64,000 nt of DNA from Portunus trituberculatus (GCF_017591435.1 NC_059293.1:20186295-20250294); one strand, 5' to 3'. Counted from the stretch's first letter, positions 40,538-54,785 are shown. Numbers and translations are program-made. Notes: generated by a model not told the origin, from the sequence alone.

Positions 40538-41205
40538 TGCTCAGGTCAGTGTAGTTTTGCCTTGCGATCGGCGCTTCCCTGATGTTGTTTCTATCTTCTT
40601 ATTCTAATATCTCCAACAAGTTCATGTTTCTCTCTTTTTTCCGCATTCCATACACTGTTTCCTTCTTCTCTTGTATATTTTAGTTTTCAAAAAGCAATTG
40701 TCTTATATTTTGTTATATTTTTAGTATGGCTTCTAGAATTATTCTTTTTCCTTACGCCTCGATGGAATACGGAACACAAAGAAAGAACACAGACCTGCAC
40801 TTATGTTGTCTGTTATAATGCTGTTTGTGATTAACTATACATTCTAATCTGGTGTGATGGATATGGAGCGGAGTTAATGAACGTGTCACATAATTTTCAC
40901 GACCAATGATATTTGCCTGCCAAAATCCCTTGAAATGACATGTTGCTTTACCTCAGAATAAGGATAGGAAGGCTGTATCATCACGTATGGAACTAAGTGT
41001 ACGTATGAGTGTGATGGTAGAATGATTAAACCTCATTTCTGTCATACATGCACTGCCATTTTCAGTTCAGAATGGGGACACTAACCATTTAAGACCCGTA
41101 GACTGTAAGAAAGGGAAGTAAATATGCAAAAATTCACAACTCACATCCAGGTCTGAGAAAAAAGGAGGAGGAGATGGAAGAGAGAAAGATAAGGGGGGTT
41201 AGTGG
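40538..41205. other. Unique sequence, no gene seen
   Basis: Mixed AT-rich composition. Confidence 0.45.
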
Positions 41206-41209
41206 GACG

Positions 41210-41500
41210 GGTGGTATTGCTATGGAAATTATCGCCTTGGCAAAAAAAAAAAGAAAAAAAAAAAACTAGTATAATGTAAAGGAAGACAGTCGATAAATTA
41301 GAGCTGGATAAAACATGTAAGGGACAGTAACAGATAAATAGTGTAGACTTAAAAAAAAAAACGAATAGGTACTGTTATGAAAATTATATCTTTGGCAAAA
41401 AAAAAAAAAAATAGTATAATGTAAAGGAAGACAATGGAAAAATTACAGCTGGATAGAACTTATAAGGGACAGTAGCAGATAAACAGTTTAGACTTCGAGA
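41210..41500. repeat. 155-bp tandem duplication, two copies
   Basis: TATGGAAATTATC and TATGAAAATTATA start matching units at 41221 and 41376. Both continue with TTTGGC/CTTGGC, an A run, TAGTATAATGTAAAGGAAGA, an AGCTGGATA block and AGGGACAGTA(A/G)CAGATAAA. The A runs differ in length. Confidence 0.9.
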
Positions 41501-42103
41501 AAACCAAACTGGAATAAGACCAAACAAGTGTAAAGAAATAACGCAAGAGTAAATAACAGCCAAGGAAGTGTTTAGGAACATAGTAGCAAGGAGTTAACGA
41601 AGTAGAAGACAGAAACTGGGGGAGATGTGATGTATCATGCGACGGTGGAGCGATACTTAGGGCCTTAGTGAAGTAGCGGTGGTGGTGGAGCGTGGAAGAG
41701 AGATCCGCACCAGCAATAACCTTCAGCGCCTTCACCAATATATGCGGGGAACGCGAGTAGCAAAGTTTGAGAGGCAAGCGGTGTGGGTCGTGAGGCGTGA
41801 GAGGAAGCGCAGAGAGTAAGCAAGGCAGTAAGAGAAGCAAGCAAGACGGAAGGAAAGAAGGAAGGAAGGAAGGAAGGAGGGAGGGAAAGAGTGAGGGAGA
41901 GTAAGAGAGGAGAAAGAGGGCAAGCTGAAAGGCGGGAGACTAAAGGAATATGTTGAGATGTGCTGCACTTACACAAAAAAGCAACATAAATTTCATGAAG
42001 ACAGTTGGGATGTCCCGAGGGAATGTATGGGGATCCCGCCCTTGGCATCCCTCTTGCTTATCGCCACAGCCCCTTGACTAAATGTGTCTCTGAGTCACGA
42101 TAC

Positions 42104-42105
<2 letters not shown>
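41501..42105. other. Purine-rich unique sequence
   Basis: GGAAGGAAGG and AGAGAGG words at 41840-41935. Minus-strand Ser/Leu/Pro frames are compositional. Confidence 0.45.

Positions 42106-42147
<42 letters not shown>
42106..42147. repeat. (GA)21 microsatellite
   Basis: Perfect. Confidence 0.98.
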
Positions 42148-42151
<4 letters not shown>

Positions 42152-43871
42152 ACCTGAATAAAGAACAAAAGGTGATCTGCAACTAACACATAATCACTCA
42201 CTGTTAGATTGTTCGATGTCTGTGATTCCTTATTTCGCAAGTAAATGGAAGGATTGCTGCAAAATCTTAACATTCTCTACGTATTTTCTTATTATACTTT
42301 CACGACAACAGAGCAATATATCACGAACACACGTCAGGAAAAGGAAACAAACAAGTATGCTCGAGTTACTGAAGGGAAATATTATCTATTTTTTTCCTTA
42401 TTTTCCCAGGCAGGACAGCAATATAGTATGCTCACTTTAAAGACCTAATTAAAAGTTCCCTCTGAAAACTATATAAGCTAAATTCAGGCGAGATTCAACA
42501 AGTTAGGCAAGGAAAGTCTAGTGCTGCTAATTTATTGTGATTGGTAAGGTTTGGATATGTTTTTCTCTCTTTTATAACCCTAACTAGGATTTCAGGTTTT
42601 TTTTTTTAAATGTGCTTATTATTAGTTGGTTTAAAAATTATACTCTGCTTTTGATTTACATAAAGAGCTTGTGTGTATCGTCAAGAGGACAGTTTAGTAT
42701 ATGCCTTTTTGGTGTTGTGTGTTAATATATAAATACAAAATTGACTCGAAAATCTCAACCTTCACTTATATTTATCGATTCAATTTTTCAGTTTTATCCC
42801 ATCTCCCTTTTATCTCCTTTTCTCTTCGTCTTCTTTCTCCGCTTTGTTAGTTCTTTCACTTTTCTCACACTTACCCTTTATCATCCATCCGTGCTATCTC
42901 CCCTTCCCTGAGTCTTGCTTCCTACCCACTCCTTCCTCCTTCCTCCATCCCTCCATCCCTCCTTCCTACCCAACGAACCGTCCACTCACCCTCTCACCTC
43001 AACACAGCCCTTCAACCCAACTTATGCATTACTGTTCGCCTCATCTCTTTCTTTTTCTTATTTTTTCCCCTTGCATGCTCTTCTCTTTCCTTCTTCTCCT
43101 CCCTTCTCCTTCACTGCAAGCCGGGACAGTTTCCTAGCCCACTTTAGCCTTTATGGAGCCTTCCTTGCACGCATGAGAGATGGAGGCGGGGTGAAGAAGG
43201 GTAGGGGGAGGCGAGGCAACTTGATGGTGGGCTGGAAAAAGCAAAGCAAAGTAAGGAGTAGCCTAAATAAAACTTGCGCCGCATTACCCTGTAGGAATGG
43301 GAGAGAGAGAGAACCAGACTGTAGAATCCTGCGCAGGAAACCCTCAGTTAGTCTCGTAGAAGGAGCTGCAGTAGGAGCCATGCAGGAAGTGCCACACGCC
43401 TCAAGTCTTCCCCCACATTCCCGCCACGAAAAATGCGCAGGATATTTTGCGAAACTTTACCCAGATTATTTTATTTGGATGAGTTTTGGTATTTCTCTGA
43501 GGAAGCTGGAGATGCGGGATGGAAAGGAGGAGAAGGAGGAAGAGGAGGAAGAGGTGGAGGAGAAGGAGGAGTAGGAGGGTAGGGGTGAGGAAAGGATGGG
43601 ATAGAGTAGGGGGGGTAAGTGTCACTCCTTCACGGTGGGATATCGGCTCAAATTATTTTAATGTGAAGCGGGACGAAGTATTTCTGCAGGTGGCGACTCT
43701 CACACTCTCCCACTCTCACGCTCTCACACTCCCTGTCAAAGTGGCTGAGTGTGGCTCGCGTCCTTGCCGCCGAGAGTGCTGGTTTCGGTACTGTGACGTG
43801 CTGTGGCAGTGGGAGTCCTGTGTTAAGTGTGATATTATAACCTATGTGTATTTATTTGTGTTGCTGAATTC
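42148..43871. other. Unique sequence, no gene seen
   Basis: Pyrimidine-rich at 42780-43120 and GC-rich at 43140-43420, with (GGA)n at 43520-43575. The largest plus-strand frame (42915-43574) shows no recognised domain and crosses low-complexity sequence at both ends. A block of CTCTCACACT-like repeats lies at 43690-43735. Confidence 0.4.
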
Positions 43872-44035
43872 TTAGCTCCTTCAGTACTGGAGCGCATTTT
43901 TATCACGAATTTTAGCTGTGATTTGGAGGTCAGAATAATAATGTTTTCATCCGTACATAAGTTTTTGAAGCTGTATAATCACCAAATAGTAAGCAGATTT
44001 AATTTGAAAACGCGTCATGGTACTGAGGAGGTTAA
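43872..44035 (+). mobile_element. Element A: internally deleted
   Basis: Left TTAGCTCCTTCAGTACTGGA, right GGTACTGAGGAGGTTAA. About 50 bp is missing between TTAGCTGTGATT and TGGAGGTCAG. Confidence 0.82.
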
Positions 44036-44221
44036 GTACTGTCTACACCATGTCATGATCCTGTTGTGCCACTCTCCTCCCTGTGTATTTATTGTTATTT
44101 CTTATTATTTTACCTGGACGCTTCTCACTGATCATGTTACTCTTGATTAGTGATTGGGTTTGACTTTAATCTGTTTCCTTATATGATCACTCTTTTCCTT
44201 TCATTTTATCACTTTTTTTCC

Positions 44222-44715
44222 TTGTTTTATAGACTGACCAAAGGGAATATGAGTAACGAAAAAGATAAATTAATAAACTGTTTGTAGTGTCAATGTTACT
44301 ATGGGTTGCTACTTGTGCATTGTTACTTCTGGCAATTTATTTTCTGTGTTTTAAAGACTGACCAAAGTAATGAGTAATGATAAAGTAAATGAACTTCTCG
44401 TAGTGCTAATGTTACTCTGTGTTGCTACTTCTCCACTGTTATTTCTGGCTTGTCTCTCTTACTACCTACCTCTGTACTTACCCTCATGCTGTGGTCCTCC
44501 TAATACTTGTTCTGGAAAGCCATTGAAAACTTAACCATCTCTCACATAGTCGTCACTGATAGCATTTTATGTTGCTACTTCACTACTTTTACCTCTGGCT
44601 TGTCTCTTTTACTACCTACCTTTGTATTTACTCTCATGCTCTGCTGCTCCTAATACTTGTTCTAGAAAGCCGCTGAACACTTAACCGGTCGTCTCTCGCA
44701 GACTCGACACTGATC
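44222..44715. repeat. Imperfect tandem array, 116-150-bp units
   Basis: GTTGCTACTT recurs at 44305, 44421 and 44571. The 150-bp unit 44421-44570 is repeated at 44571-44715, sharing TCTGGCTTGTCTCT, ACTACCTACCT and CTAATACTTGTTCT(G/A)GAAAGCC. AGACTGACCAAAG recurs at 44231 and 44355. Confidence 0.87.
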
Positions 44716-44869
44716 GATGTGACCAGTAATTTACTTGCAATATAGGAGTTATATGTCGTTAGGAAGAAAAATGGAGTGACACAGACCCATATTTCACACC
44801 AGCGCTCCTGCTTTGCTTACGACCAGAATTCCTCCTTGGCTAGACAAGGCGCGGAGACTTCGTGGCGTG

Positions 44870-45090
44870 GCGGAGAGGGAGAGAGTGGTCATGTTGAGTG
44901 TGGGGAATGAAGGAAATGCAATTATATGGTGGAAGAGGTACGAGGAATGATGAAAAACAGGTACAAGGTCGGAAATAATAAGGAAATGATAAATAAGACG
45001 AAAAGAGAAGAAAAGGAGGAAGTAAATGGAAGAATCGAGGAAGAGTGGGATAAAATGTTAAGAAAACGATATAAAAAGAAGGAAAATCAT
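44870..45090. other. Polypurine-rich stretch
   Basis: A+G-rich with GAAAAG and AGGAAAT words. The minus-strand frame is compositional. Confidence 0.5.
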
Positions 45091-45193
45091 TAAATAAGCT
45101 GGAAATCTTATTTGTCTTCATGTTTTCAGTTATCCAAAAACATTCAGTCCTTTATGGCGATGCTGTGTAAGAACTGGAGTGTAAGAACGACTT

Positions 45194-46033
<840 letters not shown>

Positions 46034-46244
46034 TTAACTCATTCAATGCTGGGACACGTGTTTACCTTGACATTTGTGTACGATTAGACCAATTTATTGA
46101 CATTATGAAGTGTCTATGGAGGCCAGAAGATTAATGGCCAGAGTCTTCATTATTCTAATCCCCTACATGAGTTTCTGAAGCTGCATAAAATCACCAAATA
46201 AGCTGAAGGAATATGGAAACGCGTCATGGTACTGAAGGGGTTAA
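46034..46244 (+). mobile_element. Element A: near-intact
   Basis: TTAACTCATTCAATGCTGGG at the left and GGTACTGAAGGGGTTAA at the right, 211 bp, TTAA at both ends. Confidence 0.85.
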
Positions 46245-46544
46245 CACCAAAGCCAACACTAACAAACACGTGACCTGGAGAATTAAGTGTCATATGTTTT
46301 CCGTCCATCACTCTCCTGACCTTTATTTCAGACTCCAGTTTAATTGCAAAGGCGTGTTATCTAGTCATAAAACAGTCAGCCGGCCTAAACGGAGCCTGCC
46401 TGCCACTTCTCTGTACTTTCTCCTTCATCCCCGAGAGCCTGAAATTTACTTCACCTGACCCTTATGTTTCCGTGGCAGATTTACTTTAAGAAATTGTATA
46501 TATACGTGAAATCTTGAGGGCATGCATGCAAGAACACACAACAG

Positions 46545-46547
<3 letters not shown>

Positions 46548-46603
<56 letters not shown>
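46548..46603. repeat. (CA)28 microsatellite
   Basis: Perfect, 56 bp. Confidence 0.98.
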
Positions 46604-46604
<1 letters not shown>

Positions 46605-46941
46605 CTAAGCCACGTCATCCACAACAAACGAAATGAATAACTTTGAGAAATATACATGTCTTTACCAATTCGCTCTCGTTTTCCTTTGCTACACCTTTCA
46701 TCTTTTTTTTTCTCCTTCTTCTTTGTTTCTTAAGTGTTGTGCTGGAGATGGGACAACAATAAAAGTGTGTGTGTGTGTGTGTGTCCTATGTGAGTGTATC
46801 AAGCGGCATCAATCTCAATTTACCGAAGATCCAAAGATTTTTTTCTTTCATTTTTTTATTTTTTTACATTTTCCAATAATACTCCTCAGAATCATTTTCA
46901 CTCCATTAAAGGTTTTCTTACGATTATCTCTCATCTCAGCC

Positions 46942-47152
46942 TTAACCCCTTCAGTACCATGCCACGCTTTTAAACTCATTCTGGTTACTATTTGGCGATT
47001 TCATACAGCTTCAGAAACTCATGTAGGGTATAAAACTAGCAAAGACTTTGGCTGGTAATGTTTTGATCTCCATAGACTCTTCCTAAGGAAAATAAAATCA
47101 TGTAATCATAACCAAAAAATTCATGGTAAAAACGTATCTCAGTATTAATAGT
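46942..47152 (-). mobile_element. Element A: one diverged end
   Basis: Left TTAACCCCTTCAGTACCATG is intact. The right end TCAGTATTAATAGTGTCAA is diverged from CAGTACTGAAGGGGTTAA. Confidence 0.82.
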
Positions 47153-47474
47153 GTCAAGACATGTTTAACGAGGGAGAGAAAGGAGAAACATAATTACACA
47201 GAAACTGAAAAATGAAGGGTGAGAAGCGTCATAGGGTATCTGGCTTAGAGTAAAGGAGTCGAGCCATGTTGAGGAGCAGTGTGAGTGAGATGGAGTGAGG
47301 TCAAACAACACTCGGACAGAACAGAGAGGCTCCTTGTGTGTTAGTACAATGCTCTCCACACACTATTTGTAATCCCTTTGAGTGAAGGTGACCAGTGTGC
47401 TGACTTTGCTAAGGGTTTCACTGAACATTTGCTGACGTAAGGTGGAAAGTAAATATATTAGGTATGTCAAGGTT

Positions 47475-47729
<255 letters not shown>

Positions 47730-47780
47730 CAGTAATTAATGATAAACCTACCTTGTCTTGCATATGCCTCATTACGGGAA

Positions 47781-47878
<98 letters not shown>

Positions 47879-47916
47879 AATTATTATTATTATTATTATT
47901 ATTGTTATTGTTATTT
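47781..47916. repeat. (ATT)n tract
   Basis: About 32 perfect units, then ATTAAAATT and further TTA/TTG units to 47916. Confidence 0.98.
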
Positions 47917-47938
47917 TTTTCACAACTCCTCAGCCCCT

Positions 47939-48215
47939 TTCCTCCTCCTCCTCCTCCTCCTTCTCCTCCTCCTCCTCCTTTTCTTCCTCCTCCTCCTCCT
48001 TTTCCTCTATCTTTTCTTCCTTATCTTCCTCTTCTTCCTGCTTCTACTACTACTACTACTACTATTTCTACCACTACCACTACCACAACCACTACCACCA
48101 CCACTACCACCACCACCACCACTACCACTACTACTAATGCTACTCCCACTACCACCACTACTAATACTACTACTACAACTCCCACTACCACTTCTACTCC
48201 TACACAACTATCTAC
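47939..48215. repeat. Mixed trinucleotide block (TCC, CTA, ACC)
   Basis: TCC/TTC to 48045, then (CTA)n and (ACC/ACT)n mixtures to about 48215. With the preceding two tracts it makes a 730-bp low-complexity block. Confidence 0.93.
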
Positions 48216-48456
48216 TGTAATACAATTCAACACTTTCTTTGGTTCAACTCCTCACGTGGACCAGTGGTGAAGGAGGTTCTCACGGGGACAATGCAGAGGT
48301 GGCGCTGTGTCCTCGTTGTCACTAATCAAATTGCAAGGAAGTTCCCCTCCAATGGATCCAGTTGCTTCAAAGGATCGCTGCTTCTTTCACGAGGGTTCAA
48401 GTAATTATCTTAGAATATCCTGCCGCTTGTAAGGTGAATTGGTGTGTGTGGGACGA

Positions 48457-48460
<4 letters not shown>

Positions 48461-48497
<37 letters not shown>
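48461..48497. repeat. (GA)18 microsatellite
   Basis: Perfect, 37 bp. Confidence 0.98.
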
Positions 48498-48500
<3 letters not shown>

Positions 48501-48575
48501 ACTATCAAACTTATATGGACACTTCGGACATATAAACAAGATTAGAAAATGTATCCTGACACCGAATAAAAAAGA

Positions 48576-48578
<3 letters not shown>

Positions 48579-48657
<79 letters not shown>
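48579..48657. repeat. (GA)39 microsatellite
   Basis: Perfect, 79 bp. Confidence 0.99.
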
Positions 48658-48660
<3 letters not shown>

Positions 48661-48700
48661 AAGTCACAGAATGGCAGAAACTCTATTCTCTCACTACGAT

Positions 48701-48704
<4 letters not shown>

Positions 48705-48763
<59 letters not shown>
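48705..48763. repeat. (TG)29 microsatellite
   Basis: Perfect, 59 bp. Confidence 0.98.
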
Positions 48764-48765
<2 letters not shown>

Positions 48766-49190
48766 TTCCTCCTACTTTTCTTATTTTTCTCATTTCCTCT
48801 TTTACAGTTTTGCATTTCCTTCCTTTCATTTCATTTCATTATTTTCCTAATTTAACTTTCTTTTTTAGCTTTTTTTCACTTTTTTTTCCAGTCCATCGCA
48901 GTTCCTTTAATTTTTGCTCCCTCGTCATTTTTCCTCACTCTTTTTTTTTTCACACATGTTTGCACGCCGTATTTTCTTTGTCATTAATTCGTTTCTTCAT
49001 TAGCTCTTCCTCCCACCACTCGTCACGCCCTTCTCTCGACGACCCTTTTGTCCCGCGATGAGAGCTGAGTCGCGGGTCAAGAGTCTCTCTCCACTTCACC
49101 AGTATTTCCTCTCCCGTTCCCTTGCCTCCTCTCCCTCACCTCTCCCTTAGCACAGCACACTTCTCTACTTCTAACACCTTTCTCCGTCTC
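48764..49190. other. T/C-rich unique sequence
   Basis: No gene; TTCATTTCATTTC words and T runs. Confidence 0.45.
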
Positions 49191-49199
49191 TGTCTTTGT

Positions 49200-49372
<173 letters not shown>

Positions 49373-49679
49373 TTCCTAGAGACTGCGTGAATTATGTAGC
49401 TACTTTCTGAATTACAATTTATTTATGCCCCTGGATGACACGATCTATGTACTGTCCATGTATTATTCAAGCCTTTGTGACGGTCTACTTAACTATTTAC
49501 ATACTGAAATACTTTGGTTCATTTTTAATACATTTACTGGTTCCTTTTTTTCTGATGCTTTATCAATGCCACTTATTTCAGGGGGTTTATAAATGTAGTG
49601 TAATTTGTAGGAGGTAAAAACAAATGTAACTTAGAGGTGGAGATTTCAAGGCATTCGTTCCTTAATTTTAGCTAATGCT
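49373..49679. other. Unique sequence
   Basis: AT-rich. No repeat family or gene recognised. Confidence 0.45.
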
Positions 49680-49770
49680 GTAACACTCTTTAAGGGAACC
49701 AGCGCTTAAGTGGGCCCTTTTTTTAATATTTTGTTGCCCTTGCTTGATTTCCCTCCTGCATAAAAAAAAA
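49680..49770 (+). mobile_element. Element B: LINE 3' end fragment
   Basis: GGGAACCAGCGCTTAAGTGGGCC, then TTTTGTTGCCCTTGCTTGA, and CCTCCTGCATAAAAAAAAA as the A-rich 3' terminus. Plus orientation. Confidence 0.65.
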
Positions 49771-50630
<860 letters not shown>

Positions 50631-51745
50631 TACATACAGAACAGATTTATGTGTCTTGTGTGCGTGCACCTGACACGAACCACTTTCCTTTTTGTTGGTT
50701 TCAGATTTTTTTTTTTATTTCAGTAAGCAACTTTTCCTTTGTATTTAAACGTTTATTGTTCGGAGATTTGACGGATTTTACGTAATGTATTATACGTTAT
50801 ATCCCATCTATTCAAAAATCGATAACCATCATTTTGTGTGTGTGTGTGTTTGTGTGTTTTGCAATGCAGTATAATTGTTCCGTTTCCCGGTTTTTTAAAA
50901 GTCAATATGAGAGTTGAAAGAATCATCAAAGGTTTATATTCCTGTTCCAGGACTTCTAAGAAAAACAGAAGCTTCCAAGGCCACTGTGATCCCTTGTGTT
51001 GACAGTTCTCGTCTGGAAGAAGAAAAAGCAGAGCACAAGAGAGAGATAAGAAGTTTTTTTTTGTCTTTACCTGCTACAGTGTGACGAAGACATGGCAAAC
51101 TTGGAGTTCTTGACGGAGAAATCACTTACAGAATAGCGAAGAAAACATGTATGGTAGATAAACTGTGGATTATGGAAAAGGAAGCTCAATTAGAATGTTT
51201 TTTGAGGTAGATTAATACTTGGTGATTTTAGGACGAAAGGGAACCAAGTAATAGTCTCCTGTGTCTGTAATAGTATGAGAACGGTACACGGAAACTGACA
51301 ATGACTTACTTTGAAATGAAATAAAAAGTAGTGAAGTATTGGAAGTGAAATGCCATGAAATTATAAAATATAACATGAAAATGAAAAAAAAATGCACATA
51401 ATAGCTACTAAGAAAACTAAGTCAATGTGAGAATAATTACCGAGGAAATTCTGTAAAAATAAATAAAAAGAAATGTTGAAGAGTAAAGATAACAGCGACC
51501 GAGGAATCTTATCGCAATGGTGGCTTTCTTTAAAAAAAATCACAATAAAAAATACAACTCTCGTGGTGGACTAACGCTTAGTATAAATTATCCTCGGCCA
51601 AGACTGACTCCTCCTGCCAGCGCGGGTTATTGAGCGCGTGAGTTATTGGCTCCAGTGAAAGGTGTTGTCGATACAGCAGTGATTCATCGCCGCCCTCTGA
51701 TCCGTCCCGCGGGAAGAAGTGCGAAGGGTGCCTGGCTTAACCCAA
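50631..51745. other. Unique sequence, no gene seen
   Basis: AT-rich with a short GT run at 50836; GC-rich at 51590-51740. Confidence 0.45.
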
Positions 51746-51966
51746 GTCCGTATTTAGAAACGCTTTGCTTTCTCACCACGACTATTTTCCAAGACCACAG
51801 TGATGACTAGCGGGGTTTTCAAGAGTGTTTCCCTAGTTAGTAATGTAGAAATCTTGTCACTCTGCCATAAGAACCATAAAAACTCCTTAAAAAAAACTTG
51901 CGTCAATTTAAATAAAGGCTTTTGAAATAGTGAAGATGAAGCGCGGAAGTGTTTGAGAATACGAGA
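51746..51966 (+). mobile_element. Element C copy 2, best-preserved ends
   Basis: Left end GTCCGTATTTAGAAACGCTT; right end AAGTGTTTGAGAATACGAGAC, whose reverse complement GTCTCGTATTCTCAAACACTT matches the left end with one gap. About 221 bp, no coding capacity. It carries a single TTAA in ACTCCTTAAAAA at the site where copy 3 carries an element A. Confidence 0.8.
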
Positions 51967-52064
51967 CCCACTTCGATCCTCGGTGCCAAAGGTAACGCTC
52001 TCTCGTAACCCTAGCGCCAGGTGACCTCTTGTTATTATTTGTCTTTTCCTCCAATTGTATCTCA

Positions 52065-52127
52065 GTTATAATTTCCAGTGGTTATAATTTTCAGTGATTA
52101 TAATTTCCAGGGTTATAATTTCCATTG
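52065..52127. repeat. 16-bp minisatellite, four copies
   Basis: GTTATAATTTCCAGTG repeated with small changes (ATTATAATTTCCAG, GGTTATAATTTCCATTG). Confidence 0.9.
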
Positions 52128-52618
52128 GTCACACCCTCAACGCTCACTCTGTATCCCGCACCGCGATTGTTTCTAAAGAGGGACATTCCTTCATTCTGGC
52201 ACGTGCTATTGGGTAATTATGGGTATTCAATACTGATAATATGGGAAGTTCGTACCTGTAAAGAGTGTTGCGGGGCTCTTCAGTAGCCAATCCTCCCGTC
52301 ATGTAGTGAAGTGGGCCTCGTTGTTTCTTGCATCATGTTTATAAATTGGAAAAGAGAACAAAACAACTTTATGACATTTGGTATATTAAATAGTATCAAT
52401 TCTTGTATAATATATATTGAGACTTTAACATTTTCATTTATTTAGTATTATTTATCCTCTCCTGCATTTTTTCCATCATTTTACATGTATTACTCAGTTA
52501 TGTGTATAATTTAACTTCTCGTAGAAATATTTAAAGCAATTTTCTATACTAAATAACGTCTCATTCAACAGCACCAGTTTGCACAGAACCCGTCCTTTCT
52601 ACCGTGTGTTTACGTGAT
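52128..52618. other. Unique sequence
   Basis: AT-rich, no gene recognised. Confidence 0.45.
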
Positions 52619-52823
52619 TTAACCTCTTCAGTACTGAGACGCAGTTTTACCTTGATCTTTGGGTATGATTACACTATTTTATTTGTATTAGGAAGGGTCT
52701 ACTGATTAATGGTCACAGTCTTCACTATTCTAATCACCTATCTGAGTTTCTGAAGCTGTATAAAATCACCAAATAGTAAGCAGAATGAATATGGGTACGC
52801 GTCATGATACTGAAGATATTTAA
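52619..52823 (+). mobile_element. Element A copy
   Basis: TTTAACCTCTTCAGTACTGAG at the left; CATGATACTGAAGATATTTAA at the right. The part around TCTACTGATTAATGG is shortened. Confidence 0.82.
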
Positions 52824-53179
52824 GACGATAAGCTGCGATGCGCGTGTAACCTGGACGACGCATTATCAAGCGGCGAAGGTTTCTTATACTCCAACCCCAA
52901 ACAGAAGAAGGGAAGGGCAAAATACTATAGCGAAGTGCGTGGCAAAGTGCAGTTTAGTGAGCTCCCTTTAGTTAATGCCTTGGTAGTTAGTGAGAGACGC
53001 GGTAATGATGATGACAATGACCAAGGTGATGTGGTGATGATTGTGATGAATTGTGACGAGGGAGAGGAACACGAGTCTAGATGAATAGGGGGGATCTGTC
53101 TGTGTTGTAGCTCCCCCTCAGTTTCTCCCCCTCCTTCCCTTCTCCTCTCTTCCTTCTCCTCTTTCCTTCTCTCTTTCCT
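52824..53179. other. Unique sequence
   Basis: GATGATG-rich at 53000-53050. No gene. Confidence 0.4.
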
Positions 53180-53194
53180 TCTCTCTCTCTCTCT

Positions 53195-53271
<77 letters not shown>
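53180..53271. repeat. (CT)n microsatellite
   Basis: TC tract with one CATT interruption near 53198. Confidence 0.98.
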
Positions 53272-53273
<2 letters not shown>

Positions 53274-54377
53274 CCATTGTACTTATCCCTCCTTTTTCTC
53301 CTTCCTTACCAAACCTACAACCCTTTCGCTGTATTTATTATTTCTAGTGTTCCGTGACCGCTCATGCCTGTCTCTCACCCCTGCACATCCCCTTAGTCTC
53401 CCCTCGGTACCCCTAAGCTGCTCCTTCGCTTCCCCTCACGCCTTATCCCCCTCCCCTTGGTGCTGTGTACGTGGTCGTCAGGAGAGTCCTTCAGTAGGGG
53501 CCAAGAGTGTGTCTCCAGCACCTCCTTGCACTGGTAATTGAGTAAGGCCCCGGACGAGTGTTGACCCGGCTACAAAACCCTCCTCCGTGTGCCTCTTAGC
53601 TTTATTTTTGCTAGCCGTAGTTTCGTTTTCTTTTCCCCTGAACAGGCTCCAGCACAGACGCCTCGGAAATAGAGCTAGAAATGTACGGACGTGTTCTTGA
53701 CTGTTTTTACTGGTTGGGAGACGTGGCCGCTCTAGCAGGGTGGGTGTGAGGAGGGTTTGTAAGGGTGTAAGGAAAGGCACGTCATTAAGGAACGTGTGAG
53801 GCTGCAAGTGTTAGATGTGAGTTGTAGAGCGTTGTAGTGGAAAGTAGATGACCCTTAGTTCTGTTTCCGGTAGCCTGAAGCCCCCATAGAAGGCCCGCTG
53901 TCGTGTGATGGGAGGTGTGCTCTTGGCTACACCTTGAATAGGGAATACGGAAGCAGGATGGAGTATGTTGTAGCAGAAAGAGATAAAAACAATCGTGATC
54001 CCGAGACTTTTTTTTTCTTATCCCATCTCTTACCTCCTTTTTTTTCCTGAGAGTGCTTAACGTGTTAGTGTGAGCGTGAGTGAGGAGGGAAGTGTCTCAT
54101 CAGCGGCACGAACGGAACGAACACAGTTAAAATGTATTCTTTCTCTGAGTCGAGGCTGTGTTTTTTGTGAGATAGGTGTATTTATTTCCAACGTGAATTT
54201 TTACACTCAATTTTACTGCATTTTTTTCAGTACTTTGTTTGCGTATTTTAATAGATGTATTTATGCACGAAGTTATATATAGATCAGCTGATTTCTATTA
54301 GATTTATATACTACATTCACCTTATAATGATTTCTTTTCCTGTTTTCTTTCGGACGTAACTTGATTTTCAGTACATA
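53272..54377. other. Unique sequence, GC-rich to about 53950
   Basis: 53340-53810 lacks simple repeats and is comparatively GC-rich. Its minus-strand frame (109 codons) has no recognised domain. A weak candidate for a host exon or conserved element. Confidence 0.35.
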
Positions 54378-54580
54378 TTCATAAACTTAACCATGACGCG
54401 TTTCCATATTCATTCTGGTTACTTTTTGGCAATTTTACATAGCTTCAGAGACTTATGTAGGGATTGAAACAGGAAGACTGTGGCCAATAATATTCTTACC
54501 TCCATAGACCCATCCTCAAGGAAAATCATCTAGTCACACCCAAAAATCAAGTTAAAATGAGTCTCAGTATCGAAGTTTTA
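54378..54580 (-). mobile_element. Element A: diverged termini
   Basis: The interior starts CCATGACGCGTTTCCATATT and runs CATTCTGGTTAC; the right end is TCTCAGTATCGAAGTTTTA. The left terminus is too diverged to place exactly. Confidence 0.75.
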
Positions 54581-54747
54581 GATAAATGTATGCGTTTAAA
54601 CTCAATTTTTGGTTTTGTAAGGAATATTCATACACTCTTTTCAAATATCAAAGCTCTACTACTCCCTTTCCTGTATCCATTATTTTTTTTCACAAATATA
54701 CTCTTTATATGTTATCTAATACAGCATTTTTTCTTCTTTCTTCACAG

Positions 54748-54785
54748 GTAAGTCACTGGTGCAGTCCGAGGCGAGACGTTCTGCG
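54748..54785 (+). other. Candidate 38-nt microexon or recursive-splice site
   Basis: TTTTTTCTTCTTTCTTCACAG at 54727-54747 abuts GTAAGT, and GTAAGTATG follows at 54786. This is a strong acceptor, an immediate donor (ratchet form) and a second strong donor 38 nt on. No flanking coding context was found, so it could be chance. Confidence 0.15.

Noticed and set aside
42915..43574. 219-codon plus-strand ORF
   Set aside because: The middle part is of normal composition but matches nothing I recognise, and both ends are low complexity. Left as unique sequence rather than called a gene.
53478..53807. 109-codon minus-strand ORF in GC-rich sequence
   Set aside because: No recognisable motif, and open frames of this size are expected in GC-rich unique DNA. 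Conservation data would be needed.
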